DNA of 64,000 nucleotides, taken from positions 1 through 64,000 of the forward strand of contig CAZWPO010000008.1 in NCBI GenBank assembly GCA_964635975.1. The letters run 5' to 3'. Made by a program: the position numbers and the translations under genes. This DNA comes from UBA5314 sp964635975 (GTDB taxonomy: Bacteria; Bacillota; Syntrophomonadia; Syntrophomonadales; Syntrophomonadaceae). Shown in pieces: positions 16,227 through 25,155 of this stretch (position 1 is its first letter; each line of letters starts with the position of its first letter). The notes under the pieces were generated by a model that was not told the origin of the DNA, ran no database searches, and was given only the letters and a program-made list of their open reading frames with translations.

Positions 16227-17153
16227 ATGGCACGGATTTTTTCAAACATAACTGATCTCATTGGCAAAACGCCGCTGCTAGAGATATCGAATTATTCTCA
16301 TTTGAACGAACTGGACGCAAGACTGTTGGCTAAATTGGAGTATTTCAATCCAGCCGGTAGCGTAAAAGACAGAGTCGGCTATTCCATGATCAAAGATGCT
16401 GAAGAAAGAGGCGTCATAAACAAGGACTCGCTTATTATTGAGCCCACCAGCGGCAACACGGGTATCGGCCTGGCGTTTGTGGCGGCGGCGAGGGGTTATA
16501 GATGCATCCTGACCATACCGGAAACAATGAGCGTAGAGCGGGTAAAGCTGCTTAAAGGGCTGGGTGCGGAAGTCATTCTTACCCCTGGAGCAGAAGGCAT
16601 GGCGGGAGCGGTAAGAGTGGCGGGCGAATTAGCTGCCGGCACTCCAAACTCGTTTATACCAAATCAGTTTAGTAATCCAGCCAATCCAGCAGCCCATAGA
16701 GAAACAACTGCCCGGGAGATCTGGGACGATACAGATGGGCAGGTAGATATTTTTGTGGCCGGGGTGGGGACTGGCGGCACCATTACCGGCATAGGGGAAG
16801 TATTGAAGGCTAAGAAGCAAGATGTGAAGATAGTCGCGGTCGAACCTTTCGATTCCCCGCTGCTTTCTGGAGGTCAGCCCGGCCCCCACAAGATACAGGG
16901 AATCGGCGCCAATTTTATTCCCGATATCTTGAACCGGGACATTTTGGATGAAGTTTTTAAAATTAAAAATGAAGAGGCCATTGAGGCCGCCAGAATGCTT
17001 GCCAAAGTCGAGGGTTTGCTAGTTGGAATATCATCGGGTGCAGCGGTCCACGCGGCGGCTCAGATTGCTAAGAGACCGGGAAATGAGGGTAAGACCATCG
17101 TGGTACTGCTGCCTGACAGCGGTGAAAGATACCTGTCGACTGAGCTTTTTTAA
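16227..17153 (+). CDS. cysK: Cysteine synthase (O-acetylserine sulfhydrylase)
   Basis: Makes L-cysteine from O-acetylserine and sulfide with pyridoxal phosphate. The ATG at 16227 is chosen because GAGGAGG at 16214-16220 sits upstream of it; an ATG at 16212 would put that site inside the gene. The 308-residue protein has the PLP lysine in NPAGSVKDR (Lys near residue 47), the substrate loop TSGNTGIG, the phosphate loop GTGGTITG and the C-terminal SSGAAV. Cysteine produced here can feed the cysteine desulfurase encoded at 21451. A palindrome upstream and a hairpin terminator downstream suggest a single-gene unit. Confidence 0.93.
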   Translation: MARIFSNITDLIGKTPLLEISNYSHLNELDARLLAKLEYFNPAGSVKDRVGYSMIKDAEERGVINKDSLIIEPTSGNTGIGLAFVAAARGYRCILTIPETMSVERVKLLKGLGAEVILTPGAEGMAGAVRVAGELAAGTPNSFIPNQFSNPANPAAHRETTAREIWDDTDGQVDIFVAGVGTGGTITGIGEVLKAKKQDVKIVAVEPFDSPLLSGGQPGPHKIQGIGANFIPDILNRDILDEVFKIKNEEAIEAARMLAKVEGLLVGISSGAAVHAAAQIAKRPGNEGKTIVVLLPDSGERYLSTELF

Positions 17154-17185
17154 AGGGCTCATAACTGCATAGAGACTGCAGGAAG

Positions 17186-17220
17186 TCCCATTGGGAATCC
17201 ATGCCCATTGGGATTTATTA
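17186..17220 (+). terminator. Intrinsic terminator after cysK
   Basis: TCCCATTGGG (17186-17195) pairs with CCCATTGGGA (17204-17213) with a single T-T mismatch around an eight-base loop and is followed by TTTATTATTT. The hairpin ends the cysK transcript. Confidence 0.65.
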
Positions 17221-17282
17221 TTTGTATGGATTGCAGATATGCGATAATTAAGACGATCAACACACTTGCAGGAGGGCTCTTT

Positions 17283-17654
17283 ATGGACAATTTCCTGGGC
17301 ATTCACCATGTCAATGTTATCGCCAAAGATATGGGAAAAAGCGTGACTTTTTATCGCGATATACTGGGATTTTCACTGGTCAGGGAGCGCCGGGTCGGTG
17401 AAATGAAGCTGGCTGAATTAAGCCTGGGAGAAACGCTTCTGGAGATCAAAGAAGCGGATAAAAACGCTTGCGGGCATGACGGTGCGGTTGATCATTTGGC
17501 AATAAGAGTGGCAGATATTTTTTCCGCCTGGCAGTATTTAAAGGACCAGGGCATTGAAATGATCACTCCTGAGCCCAGAGCAATAAGTTCGGACGAATAT
17601 ATCCTATTCTTCCGGGGGCCTTCCGGGGAAAAGATTGAATTGATCAGCCGCTGA
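17283..17654 (+). CDS. VOC (glyoxalase / methylmalonyl-CoA epimerase-like) family protein
   Basis: The ATG at 17283 follows GCAGGAGGG; the longer open frame from 17208 runs through the cysK terminator and is not used. The 123-residue protein shows the paired beta-alpha-beta-beta-beta modules of the vicinal oxygen chelate fold: IHHVNVIAKDMGKSVTFYRD at the start and DHLAIRVADIFSAWQYL in the second half, with metal-ligand type His near residue 8 and 70 and a Glu at EKIEL near the end. The substrate could be a lactoylglutathione-like adduct, methylmalonyl-CoA or another; sequence alone does not decide. Confidence 0.75.
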   Translation: MDNFLGIHHVNVIAKDMGKSVTFYRDILGFSLVRERRVGEMKLAELSLGETLLEIKEADKNACGHDGAVDHLAIRVADIFSAWQYLKDQGIEMITPEPRAISSDEYILFFRGPSGEKIELISR

Positions 17655-17767
17655 ACAATACTCCGGGTGTATACAAGAGAAGTAAGTTATAATTATCGTT
17701 CCTATGTTAAAATAATAAATGGTTTTTATTATACAGGCAATTTTCATGACTGTTGGAGGTGCGCTTT

Positions 17768-20065
17768 TTGGTACAGTTAGTTAACAATGGAGTATATTTC
17801 CTGGATAGAGAGACGCTGCTGGAAGTGGTGGACGGAACTCCTCGCTTGTTAAGGGGCAAGGGGGGCGCAAAGCCGGATGTCACTCCCGAAGAGGCGTGCA
17901 AGAATACCATGGCTTATGGCATTCTAAACCGGCATAATACAAGCGGAGATCATAATAATTTGAAGATCCGTTTCGATGCACTGGCATCTCATGACATCAC
18001 TTACGTAGGCATTATACAGACCGCCCGGGCCAGCGGGCTCAAGGAATTCCCCATGCCTTACGTATTGACCAACTGCCACAACAGCCTGTGTGCAGTCGGT
18101 GGCACCATCAATGAAGATGACCATATTTTCGGACTATCTGCTGCTCAGAAATACGGCGGGATATATGTTCCAGCCCATCAGGCGGTAATACACCAGTACA
18201 TGAGGGAGATGATGAGCTGTTGCGGGCATATGATTTTGGGCTCTGACAGCCATACCCGCTATGGAGCGCTCGGCACTATGGCTGTCGGGGAGGGCGGACC
18301 TGAACTGGTCAAACAGCTGCTGAACAAGACCTATGATATTAAATATCCGGAGGTAGTCGCGGTTTATCTAGAGGGCAAACCCCGTCCTGGAGTAGGCCCC
18401 CAGGATGTGGCCCTGGCATTAATCGGATCAGTATTTAAAAATAATTTTGTTAATAATAAGGTTCTGGAATTCATAGGACCCGGTATCAAAGACCTATCGA
18501 TAGACTTTCGCAACGGGATCGATGTCATGACGACCGAAACTACCTGCCTTAGTTCAATATGGTCGACTGATGCCCGGGTAAAAGAATATTACGAGATACA
18601 TGGCCGCCCGGAATGCTTCAGTGAGATAAATCCGGGTGCAATCGCTTACTATGATGGTGCGGTTCTTCTTGATTTGAGCATGGTCGAGCCTATGATTGCC
18701 CTTCCTTTCCATCCCAGCAACGTCTACACTATAGCGGAGCTGAACCAGAATGCCGGTGATATTTTGAGGGCAGTGGAAGTTGAAGGACAAAAATCGATCG
18801 ATAATCCGTCTATAAAGTTTTCGCTGACGGACAAAGTGGTCAACGGCAGACTTCAAGTTGATCAGGGCATCGTTGCAGGATGCGCCGGCGGAACTTTTGA
18901 AAACCTCTATGATATAGCCACCATGGTCGAAAATCACTCTATAGGCAACGGTGCTTTCACTATGAGTGCTTATCCGGCCAGCCAGCCTATATATTTGGAG
19001 TTAATAAAAAATGGAGCCGCCCTAAAGATGATGTCTGCTGGCATAACCTTAAAGACGGCTTTTTGCGGTCCCTGCTTCGGAGCCGGGGATGTACCAGCCA
19101 ATAATGCCTTGAGCATACGACATACTACGCGCAACTTCCCCAACCGGGAAGGGTCAAAACCAGGTGACGGGCAGATATCCTCGGTGGCGTTGATGGATGC
19201 ACGCTCTATTGCTGCCACAGCACTTAACGGAGGGTTATTGACGGCGGCTACCCAGCTTGATTGCCAGATTGCCGGCAAATCGTACACCTTTGATAAACAT
19301 GTCTATGTCAACCGGGTCTACGATGGGTACAAGAGACCTTTAAACGGAGAAGAGCTCAAATTTGGACCCAATATCGCTGATTGGCCGGAAATGATAGCCC
19401 TTCCCCAGAACTTGCTGCTGGTGGTTGCAAGTGTGATCAATGATCCTGTCACCACTACCGACGAATTGATTCCCTCGGGAGAGACATCGTCTTTCAGGTC
19501 AAATCCGATGAAATTAGCCGAATTTACACTGTCTAGAAAGGACCCCAAATATGTAGGCCGAGCCAAGCGGATCATGAAGCTGGAACAGGAACGCCGCCTA
19601 CAGGGCGAACGTTCAGAGCTTCTTAAGGAATTAGCCGGCCCGGTGGTAAAAGCGGGCGGGTTTTCTTCGGTTGAAGAATTAATAGATACAACTGGCATCG
19701 GCAGCGTAGTATATGCGGTCAAACCCGGGGACGGTTCAGCCCGGGAGCAGGCCGCATCCTGTCAGAAAGTGCTCGGCGGTTGGGCGAATATCGCGGTCGA
19801 TTACGCGACCAAGAGATACAGGAGCAATCTAATTAATTGGGGTATGCTGCCCTTCACCGTAAGTAATGCCTTTACTTTTGAGGTCGGGGATTTGATCCTG
19901 ATTCCTGATATCCGTTCAAAATTAGAAAATGGGGAAGAAACTATCTCTGCCAAAGTGATTGGTAAGAAAGGAGTCCGCGACCTGGATCTGTACTTGCGCA
20001 ACATTCCCAGTGATGAACGGGAAATTATTTTAAAGGGAAGCCTGATCAATTACTATTCGAATTAG
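17768..20065 (+). CDS. Aconitase-superfamily hydratase (YbhJ-like)
   Basis: A 765-residue protein related to the aconitase superfamily and most like E. coli YbhJ, an unassigned hydratase. The TTG at 17768 follows GGAGGTG. Recognisable aconitase features are GSDSHTRYGALGTMAVGEGG (about residues 157-176), which matches the substrate and cluster-region motif, and FCGPCFGAGD (about 434-443), which supplies the CxxC-type cluster ligands, together with a third Cys upstream in AGCAGG. A C-terminal swivel-like domain (GMLPFTVSN) ends it. It may bind a 4Fe-4S cluster and hydrate or isomerise an unknown acid. It is convergent with tcdA, sharing three bases. Confidence 0.75.
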   Translation: MVQLVNNGVYFLDRETLLEVVDGTPRLLRGKGGAKPDVTPEEACKNTMAYGILNRHNTSGDHNNLKIRFDALASHDITYVGIIQTARASGLKEFPMPYVLTNCHNSLCAVGGTINEDDHIFGLSAAQKYGGIYVPAHQAVIHQYMREMMSCCGHMILGSDSHTRYGALGTMAVGEGGPELVKQLLNKTYDIKYPEVVAVYLEGKPRPGVGPQDVALALIGSVFKNNFVNNKVLEFIGPGIKDLSIDFRNGIDVMTTETTCLSSIWSTDARVKEYYEIHGRPECFSEINPGAIAYYDGAVLLDLSMVEPMIALPFHPSNVYTIAELNQNAGDILRAVEVEGQKSIDNPSIKFSLTDKVVNGRLQVDQGIVAGCAGGTFENLYDIATMVENHSIGNGAFTMSAYPASQPIYLELIKNGAALKMMSAGITLKTAFCGPCFGAGDVPANNALSIRHTTRNFPNREGSKPGDGQISSVALMDARSIAATALNGGLLTAATQLDCQIAGKSYTFDKHVYVNRVYDGYKRPLNGEELKFGPNIADWPEMIALPQNLLLVVASVINDPVTTTDELIPSGETSSFRSNPMKLAEFTLSRKDPKYVGRAKRIMKLEQERRLQGERSELLKELAGPVVKAGGFSSVEELIDTTGIGSVVYAVKPGDGSAREQAASCQKVLGGWANIAVDYATKRYRSNLINWGMLPFTVSNAFTFEVGDLILIPDIRSKLENGEETISAKVIGKKGVRDLDLYLRNIPSDEREIILKGSLINYYSN

Positions 20066-20823
20066 TAGATGGAAAAAGAAATCCTAGAATCTTCTAAGAG
20101 ATCTTTTATCACCTGGCTGGCTAGTAATAGACCCGCGCTGGCAGGAACAAAAGAGATGCTGCCCGGAACCTGCCGGCGAGAAAATAGCGCTTGGCCGCCC
20201 TCATTACTGCAGAATTCGCTCTCGTCATTGATTAGAGGAATCAGGGGTTCTTCGCGCGAATAAACCACCTTCAGAGCAGGAATATCTCTTTTTCTGAGCT
20301 CCCTGCGCATGACCCTGGCCAGTGGGCAGATCGAAGTTTCATAGATGTCAGCGATTTCAAAGCGGCTGGGATCTAGTTTATTGCCGGTACCCATGCAGCT
20401 GATGATAGGGATGGTCATCCTTTTCGCGTTGGCGATCAGAGCGATCTTTGAGGACACAGTATCGATGGCGTCAATGATATAGTCTAGATCTAGGGTTATG
20501 ATATTGAGGGTATCCTCGGAGAAAAAGATCTCATATACATCAACTTTGGCCAGAGGGTTGATGTCCAGGATCCTCTCCCGCATCACTTCTACTTTAGGCC
20601 TTCCGATAGTCGTGTGAAGGGCATGGATCTGACGGTTAATATTGCTAGGGCATATCGAGTCGTGGTCAACCAGAATGAAGTTGCTTACTCCGGTCCGGGC
20701 AAGGGCTTCGACGGCAAAGCTTCCCACCCCGCCGATACCGAAGACAGCTACCCTGCTGCCGCTCAGGCGTTCCATAGCTTCCGGGCCCAGAAGCATCTCT
20801 GTACGTAAAAATTCGATTACCAT
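20062..20823 (-). CDS. tcdA: tRNA threonylcarbamoyladenosine dehydratase
   Basis: ATP-dependent cyclisation of t6A to ct6A at position 37 of ANN-decoding tRNAs. The start is taken at 20823 because GGAGAG lies upstream, giving 253 residues; a longer frame to 20877 lacks support. The E1-like ThiF fold is shown by the nucleotide loop FGIGGVGSFAVEALAR (about residues 27-42), followed by DHDSICPSNINRQIHA and the IDAIDTVSSK region. A Cys-containing stretch ISCMGTGNKLDPSRFEIADI is typical of TcdA/CsdL. It overlaps the hydratase stop and is divergent from iscR. Confidence 0.9.
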   Translation of the reverse strand: MVIEFLRTEMLLGPEAMERLSGSRVAVFGIGGVGSFAVEALARTGVSNFILVDHDSICPSNINRQIHALHTTIGRPKVEVMRERILDINPLAKVDVYEIFFSEDTLNIITLDLDYIIDAIDTVSSKIALIANAKRMTIPIISCMGTGNKLDPSRFEIADIYETSICPLARVMRRELRKRDIPALKVVYSREEPLIPLINDESEFCSNEGGQALFSRRQVPGSISFVPASAGLLLASQVIKDLLEDSRISFSIY

Positions 20824-20921
20824 GTAATCTCTCCTTTGAGAAAACTGCCTAGAGTACGAACAAGTTAATAATACCAAAACCAGGTATTGAGAGCTATCTT
20901 ACTGTGACAGAATGCATTAAA

Positions 20922-20935
20922 AATACTCTAGTATT
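20922..20935 (+). promoter_or_regulatory. Palindromic operator ahead of the IscR-type regulator
   Basis: AATACT-CT-AGTATT is a perfect 14-base palindrome located 52 bases before the regulator start. Its size, AT-rich arms and position resemble Rrf2/IscR-type boxes, so self-regulation is likely. A -35-like TTACTG at 20899-20904 lies 17 bases before AATACT, which may double as -10 box. Confidence 0.55.
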
Positions 20936-20986
20936 ACTATAGATATATGATATATTGGGTTCAGGCCATGAAGAAGGGATGGTTTG

Positions 20987-21427
20987 ATGAGATTATCTAC
21001 TAAAGGGCGATACGGGCTCCGAGCCATGCTGGACATTGCCCAGAAGCAGGAACACGGGCCGGTAGCTATCCATACTATTGCTGAGCGGCAGAATATATCC
21101 GGCCGCTATCTGGAACAACTTCTGATTCCTTTGAAACAGGCAGGGCTGGTCAAGAGTGTGCGTGGGGCCCAGGGAGGATATATCCTGGGTAGACGAGCTG
21201 CTGATATAACGGTTGGGGATGTAGTGCGGATCCTCGAAGGGCCTATAGCACCGGTGGAATGTGTGAGCCAGGTCAATCCGGATGCTTGTGAGCGAGCGGA
21301 GTCCTGCTTAACCAGGCAGGTGTGGTCGCAGCTTCGCGACTCGATATCTCAAGTCTTGGATTCGTACTCTTTGGAAATGCTTATAAAAAATTCTGTCAAT
21401 CCGGTTCAGGCTATCTCAAACGAATGA
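20987..21427 (+). CDS. iscR: Rrf2 family transcriptional regulator, IscR type
   Basis: The 146-residue DNA-binding protein starts at the ATG 20987; a TTG three bases earlier is a less likely start. The winged-helix region STKGRYGLRAMLDIA is the family hallmark. Three Cys in the spacing C-x8-C-x5-C (near residues 91-106: ECVSQVNPDACERAESC) are arranged like the 2Fe-2S ligands of IscR. The downstream gene encodes a cysteine desulfurase and the upstream palindrome is a likely autoregulatory site, so it probably senses Fe-S cluster status. A CymR-like cysteine-sensing role is possible, but CymR proteins lack these Cys. Confidence 0.88.
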   Translation: MRLSTKGRYGLRAMLDIAQKQEHGPVAIHTIAERQNISGRYLEQLLIPLKQAGLVKSVRGAQGGYILGRRAADITVGDVVRILEGPIAPVECVSQVNPDACERAESCLTRQVWSQLRDSISQVLDSYSLEMLIKNSVNPVQAISNE

Positions 21428-21450
21428 ATTGGCGAAAAGCGAGGTGTTAT

Positions 21451-22620
21451 ATGAGTGAGATCTACATGGACCACAGTGCCACTACACCGGTAGATAGTTC
21501 GGTGCTGCAGGTCATGATACCATACTATACACAGGAATACGGCAATCCATCCAGTGCGCACGCAAAAGGCAGGGCAGCTCGGGAGGCTCTGTCGATAGCG
21601 CGGCAGCAGCTCGCGGCCTTGATCAATGCCGAGTTTGAAGAAATATTTTTTACCAGCGGAGGAACCGAGTCTGATAATCAGGCTATCATATCTTATATGC
21701 TGAGCAATACGCATAGAGGAAGGCATTTGATCACATCAACCATCGAGCATCACGCCGTTATAGAGAGCTGCGACTATCTCAGGAAGAGAGGCTTCGAACT
21801 GACTGTATTACCGGTCGATACACGGGGAGCAGTCGAACCGGAGCGCCTCAGCGAAGCTCTCAGAAGAGATACTGCACTGGTCAGCATCATGCATGCCAAC
21901 AATGAGATAGGAACGGTGCAGCCCATAGCCGAGCTGGCTGCCATAGCCCATAAAGCTGGAGCGGTTTTTCATACCGATGCAGTGCAGAGCGTGGGCAAGC
22001 TGCCGATAGACGTGAAGGCCATGGGCATTGATATGCTTTCTGCGTCCAGCCACAAATTGTATGGACCCAAGGGCGTAGGTTGCCTGTACGTTAAAAAAGG
22101 TGTTGAAATAAGCAGCATAATCCATGGCGGCTCCCAGGAAAATAGCATGAGGGCCGGCACGGAAAATATCCCCGGTATTGTAGGATTTGGAAAGGCGGCG
22201 GAGTTGGCCGGCAGCCGCATGGAAGGAGGCTGCGCATATTTGAAAGACCTGGGCAAAAATCTTTGCGACGGGATCATAGAGAGAATTCCAGGCACCATTA
22301 TAACCGGTGACCCGGGAAATAGGATTCCGGGTAGTGTCAGTCTCTGCTTCGAATCTGTTCCAGGCGGAGCTTTAGTGATGATTCTGGATAGCCTTGGCAT
22401 CATGGCTTCCAGCGGCTCGGCATGCACGGCAGGCTCAAACGATCCTTCAGCAGTGCTGCTGGCAATTGGGCTCCCCCGAGAGATAGCCCGGGGTTCGCTT
22501 CGGCTCACTTTGGGAAAAGATAACACCCAGGATGAGGTAGAATATGTGCTTGAGGTTTTACCTGGGATAATTGAGAACTTGCGCCGGAGGCCAAATAATT
22601 CCTACGGAGCGATTTTATAA
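21451..22620 (+). CDS. iscS: Cysteine desulfurase (NifS/IscS type)
   Basis: Removes sulfur from cysteine as a protein persulfide for Fe-S cluster and thio-cofactor building. The ATG at 21451 follows GAGGTG; the longer frame from 21322 overlaps the regulator and is not used. The 389-residue protein has the PLP lysine in SSHKLYGPKG (Lys near 202) and the catalytic Cys in SGSACTAGS (Cys near 325), in the long flexible-loop context of group I desulfurases. It sits 23 bases after iscR. The expected NifU/IscU scaffold gene is not adjacent; instead a convergent lipoprotein gene overlaps its end by 19 bases. Confidence 0.93.
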   Translation: MSEIYMDHSATTPVDSSVLQVMIPYYTQEYGNPSSAHAKGRAAREALSIARQQLAALINAEFEEIFFTSGGTESDNQAIISYMLSNTHRGRHLITSTIEHHAVIESCDYLRKRGFELTVLPVDTRGAVEPERLSEALRRDTALVSIMHANNEIGTVQPIAELAAIAHKAGAVFHTDAVQSVGKLPIDVKAMGIDMLSASSHKLYGPKGVGCLYVKKGVEISSIIHGGSQENSMRAGTENIPGIVGFGKAAELAGSRMEGGCAYLKDLGKNLCDGIIERIPGTIITGDPGNRIPGSVSLCFESVPGGALVMILDSLGIMASSGSACTAGSNDPSAVLLAIGLPREIARGSLRLTLGKDNTQDEVEYVLEVLPGIIENLRRRPNNSYGAIL

Positions 22621-23261
22621 GATCTAAGTGTTGATGTGACTGATGTCGAACCGTCGATAAACTCTCTTTTGACCAGGCCGACTCCTTTACCATAGTATTC
22701 ATAGACCGTGGCACTGGAGCCCTGGCTTTTGATCTCTATTTTTATGCAGTTGGAAAATGTACCCGCTGGAGCCATTACCTGAGCATTCATATCGATAATT
22801 CTTTTGGCATCATTCCCGCTAGTCCAGGAAGAACTAATGAATACAGGTGCCTGAAGGACTATCGCATTCTCATTGCTGGAAAATCCCTTGGAGAGGAGAT
22901 TCTGAGGATCATAGGTCTCCCCGGAAAAATATACTCTTTTGACGGCATCTGCAGAAATGTCATATATCGATGTGGATACGGTTCCCCCGTTGGATTCTTT
23001 GAACTGGGACTGACCGCCGGAGGTGAACAGTACCTCGCGTGTAAATGCGGCGAATTCGTTTCCTTCTCCCAGGTAAACCCAACTGCTGCCAGCTGTGGCG
23101 GGAAAGTAATCGCCTATTCTTACTGGCGGCTGGGGCGGAGCTGGCACCGGGGCGGGAGTCGGTCCTGGAAGTGGTGACTGGTTCTGCGAGGGAGCTGCTT
23201 TGCAGGCCATAAAGACTGCGCATATAATCAGGAGTATAAAAAAGTTGCATGCACGATTCAT
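22602..23261 (-). CDS. Predicted lipoprotein of unknown function
   Basis: The start at 23261 is preferred because GGAAGG lies nine bases upstream; the longer frame to 23354 lacks a ribosome site. The 219-residue product starts with a lipoprotein signal peptide, NFFILLIICAVFMAC, whose Cys (about residue 18) is the lipidation site. A proline-rich linker with GPTPAPVPAPPQPP follows, then a beta-rich domain (about 50-219) of the type IGDYFPATAGSSWVYLG, shared by many small bacterial surface lipoproteins. No enzyme motif is visible. Its last 19 bases overlap the convergent cysteine desulfurase gene. Confidence 0.75.
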   Translation of the reverse strand: MNRACNFFILLIICAVFMACKAAPSQNQSPLPGPTPAPVPAPPQPPVRIGDYFPATAGSSWVYLGEGNEFAAFTREVLFTSGGQSQFKESNGGTVSTSIYDISADAVKRVYFSGETYDPQNLLSKGFSSNENAIVLQAPVFISSSWTSGNDAKRIIDMNAQVMAPAGTFSNCIKIEIKSQGSSATVYEYYGKGVGLVKREFIDGSTSVTSTLRSYKIAP

Positions 23262-23431
23262 CCCATACGACCTTCCTTCACTACCGTATTTAGTAATATC
23301 CTTACTTAGTATGGGATTTATGTCAAGAGAATATAATAGACTGGGTTGGCTCATTAAAAAAGGACATCATCGGGAAGATATAGTATGTTATTTATAGTTA
23401 CAGTTTCGAAACCTGCAGGAGGTATTCGGCC

Positions 23432-24445
23432 ATGCCGGAAATGCGAAAAGATCCTCTAAGAGATGGATGGGTAATAATCGCCACCGAACAGGGGCTTAAA
23501 CCGCATAATTTCCCCATCAATAAGGGCAGTTATTACGCCGGGAAAAACCATCAGCCCTGCCCGTTTTGCGAAGGGAATGAAGACCAGACGACGCCGGAGA
23601 TAACTGCTTTCCGCAGGCCGGGAACACGAGCCAACCAACCGGGATGGAGCATTCGCACGGTGACCAACAAGTTTTCCCCTTTTAAGCTGGAAGGTGATTT
23701 CCAACTTGAGCAGGACGGTCTATATACGAGCCATAACGGCCTGGGACAGCATGAGGTGGTTATAGAAACGACGGAGCACGGGCTTGAATTCCACAAGTTT
23801 AGCGTCCAACAGATCGAGCAGGTTTATCATATGCTGCGTAATAGGTATCAAGAACTGAGGAATGATCGAAGGGTAAAATTTATTCAGATATACAAAAATC
23901 GCGGCCTTTTTGCCGGTGCTTCTCAGGAGCACAGCCACAGCCAGGTTTTGGCCCTGCCCATGCTGCCGGTCTTGCACAGAGGGATCGGAGAATACAATTT
24001 CCGCGTGGGGCGCTGCCTGATTTGTGATCTGCTGGAACGGGAAATCCGGGGAAAAAACCGTGTGATATGGGAAAGCTCTTCTTACATATTATTCTGCCCT
24101 TATGCATCGCGCTATTCCTATGAGACCTGGATCGTTCCCAAAAAGCACCAGGAACATTTCGGCGACCTCAATGACGAGGAGATACTTGAACTAGCTGGCA
24201 TTATGAAAATGTTTCTGCCCGCCATGATAGAATCGCTCGAAGATCCGTCTTACAATATAGTATTCAATTCCAGCCCGGTTAATCTTCCGGGTGTTAATGG
24301 GTATCATTGGTTTATAGAGATAAATCCGCGGCTCATGATACAGAACGGCCTGGAGGCCAGCTGTGGGTACTATATAAATCCGGTATCACCGGAGTATGCG
24401 GCCGAGGTTCTAAGGATCAGCCTGGGCAGCAAGCAGCAATTGTAA
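23432..24445 (+). CDS. galT: Galactose-1-phosphate uridylyltransferase family protein
   Basis: Exchanges a hexose 1-phosphate with a nucleotide sugar by way of a nucleotidyl-His intermediate. The 337-residue protein has the CPFCEGNE zinc-type motif near residues 45-52, the GalT middle region AGASQEHSHSQVLALP (His-Ser-His near 171-173 is the active-site HxH of the HIT superfamily) and the C-terminal NGYHWFIEINPRL. The GalT family includes ADP-sugar phosphorylases with the same HSHSQ form, so the nucleotide used is not certain. AGGAGG precedes the ATG. No galactokinase or GalE gene is nearby. Confidence 0.8.
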   Translation: MPEMRKDPLRDGWVIIATEQGLKPHNFPINKGSYYAGKNHQPCPFCEGNEDQTTPEITAFRRPGTRANQPGWSIRTVTNKFSPFKLEGDFQLEQDGLYTSHNGLGQHEVVIETTEHGLEFHKFSVQQIEQVYHMLRNRYQELRNDRRVKFIQIYKNRGLFAGASQEHSHSQVLALPMLPVLHRGIGEYNFRVGRCLICDLLEREIRGKNRVIWESSSYILFCPYASRYSYETWIVPKKHQEHFGDLNDEEILELAGIMKMFLPAMIESLEDPSYNIVFNSSPVNLPGVNGYHWFIEINPRLMIQNGLEASCGYYINPVSPEYAAEVLRISLGSKQQL

Positions 24446-24470
24446 ATGAACGGAGGCAGTAAAACATTCC

Positions 24471-25001
24471 ATGACAAATCTTACCCCGGATCTTTTTGTG
24501 GATAATCTGTTTGATATTCCACTGGATAAGATAAAGGAGCTGGGCATCAAAGCCTTAATAATAGACCTGGACAATACCATTACCGAGTGGAATAGTCATT
24601 TTCTGAGCGAGGAGACCTATGCATGGTTCGAACAGCTCAAGGAGCAGGGCTTTAAAACCTGCCTTTTATCAAATAATGGAGAGCAACGAGTCCTGGCGGT
24701 GGCTAAAAATCTTGATATCCAGTATGTCTATAGGGCGCAAAAACCCAGAAGATCTGGATTTGAGCGAGCCCTTAAAATCATGGGTGTTGACGCCCGGCAT
24801 ACCGCGGTCGTCGGCGATCAGATATTCACAGACATATGGGGCGGCAACCGCTCTGGCCTTTACACTATCCTTGTAAAACCTCTATCCTGGCGGGAGTTTG
24901 TGGGGACTAAATTTTCAAGATTTCTGGAGTACTTCGTGCTGCGCAGGCTCCGTAAAAAGCGCCTGGTGAAAACATCGCCGGATGTATCGGGTCGCCATTA
25001 G
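24471..25001 (+). CDS. yqeG: YqeG family HAD-IIIA phosphatase
   Basis: A 176-residue cytosolic HAD hydrolase. The Asp nucleophile motif LIIDLDNTITEW is at about residues 30-41, and motif III/IV GDQIFTDIWGGNRSG near 112-126. The size and order match YqeG, a phosphatidylglycerophosphate phosphatase-like HAD protein that precedes yqeH and aroE in Bacillus; here yqeH is missing and aroE follows after 154 bases. The physiological substrate is inferred from family only. It begins 25 bases after galT and is probably co-transcribed with it. Confidence 0.85.
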   Translation: MTNLTPDLFVDNLFDIPLDKIKELGIKALIIDLDNTITEWNSHFLSEETYAWFEQLKEQGFKTCLLSNNGEQRVLAVAKNLDIQYVYRAQKPRRSGFERALKIMGVDARHTAVVGDQIFTDIWGGNRSGLYTILVKPLSWREFVGTKFSRFLEYFVLRRLRKKRLVKTSPDVSGRH

Positions 25002-25079
25002 CATGCACATCTCAGTAAAGCGCCGGGAGGAGCATATAATTAGAAAATGGCAATAAATACATAAATTAACAATAGGTCA

Positions 25080-25108
25080 TTGAAACTAGCTGGATAAAAT
25101 GCCATAAT
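25080..25108 (+). promoter_or_regulatory. Sigma-A type promoter ahead of aroE
   Basis: TTGAAA (25080-25085) and CATAAT (25103-25108) are separated by 17 bases, 47 bases before the aroE ATG. This probably starts the aroE-pilin-aroC-aroK-aroB transcript. Confidence 0.6.
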
Positions 25109-25155
25109 GTGAAGAATAAAAAATCACATTTGTTCGCTTGGGGGAGAAGGAAATC

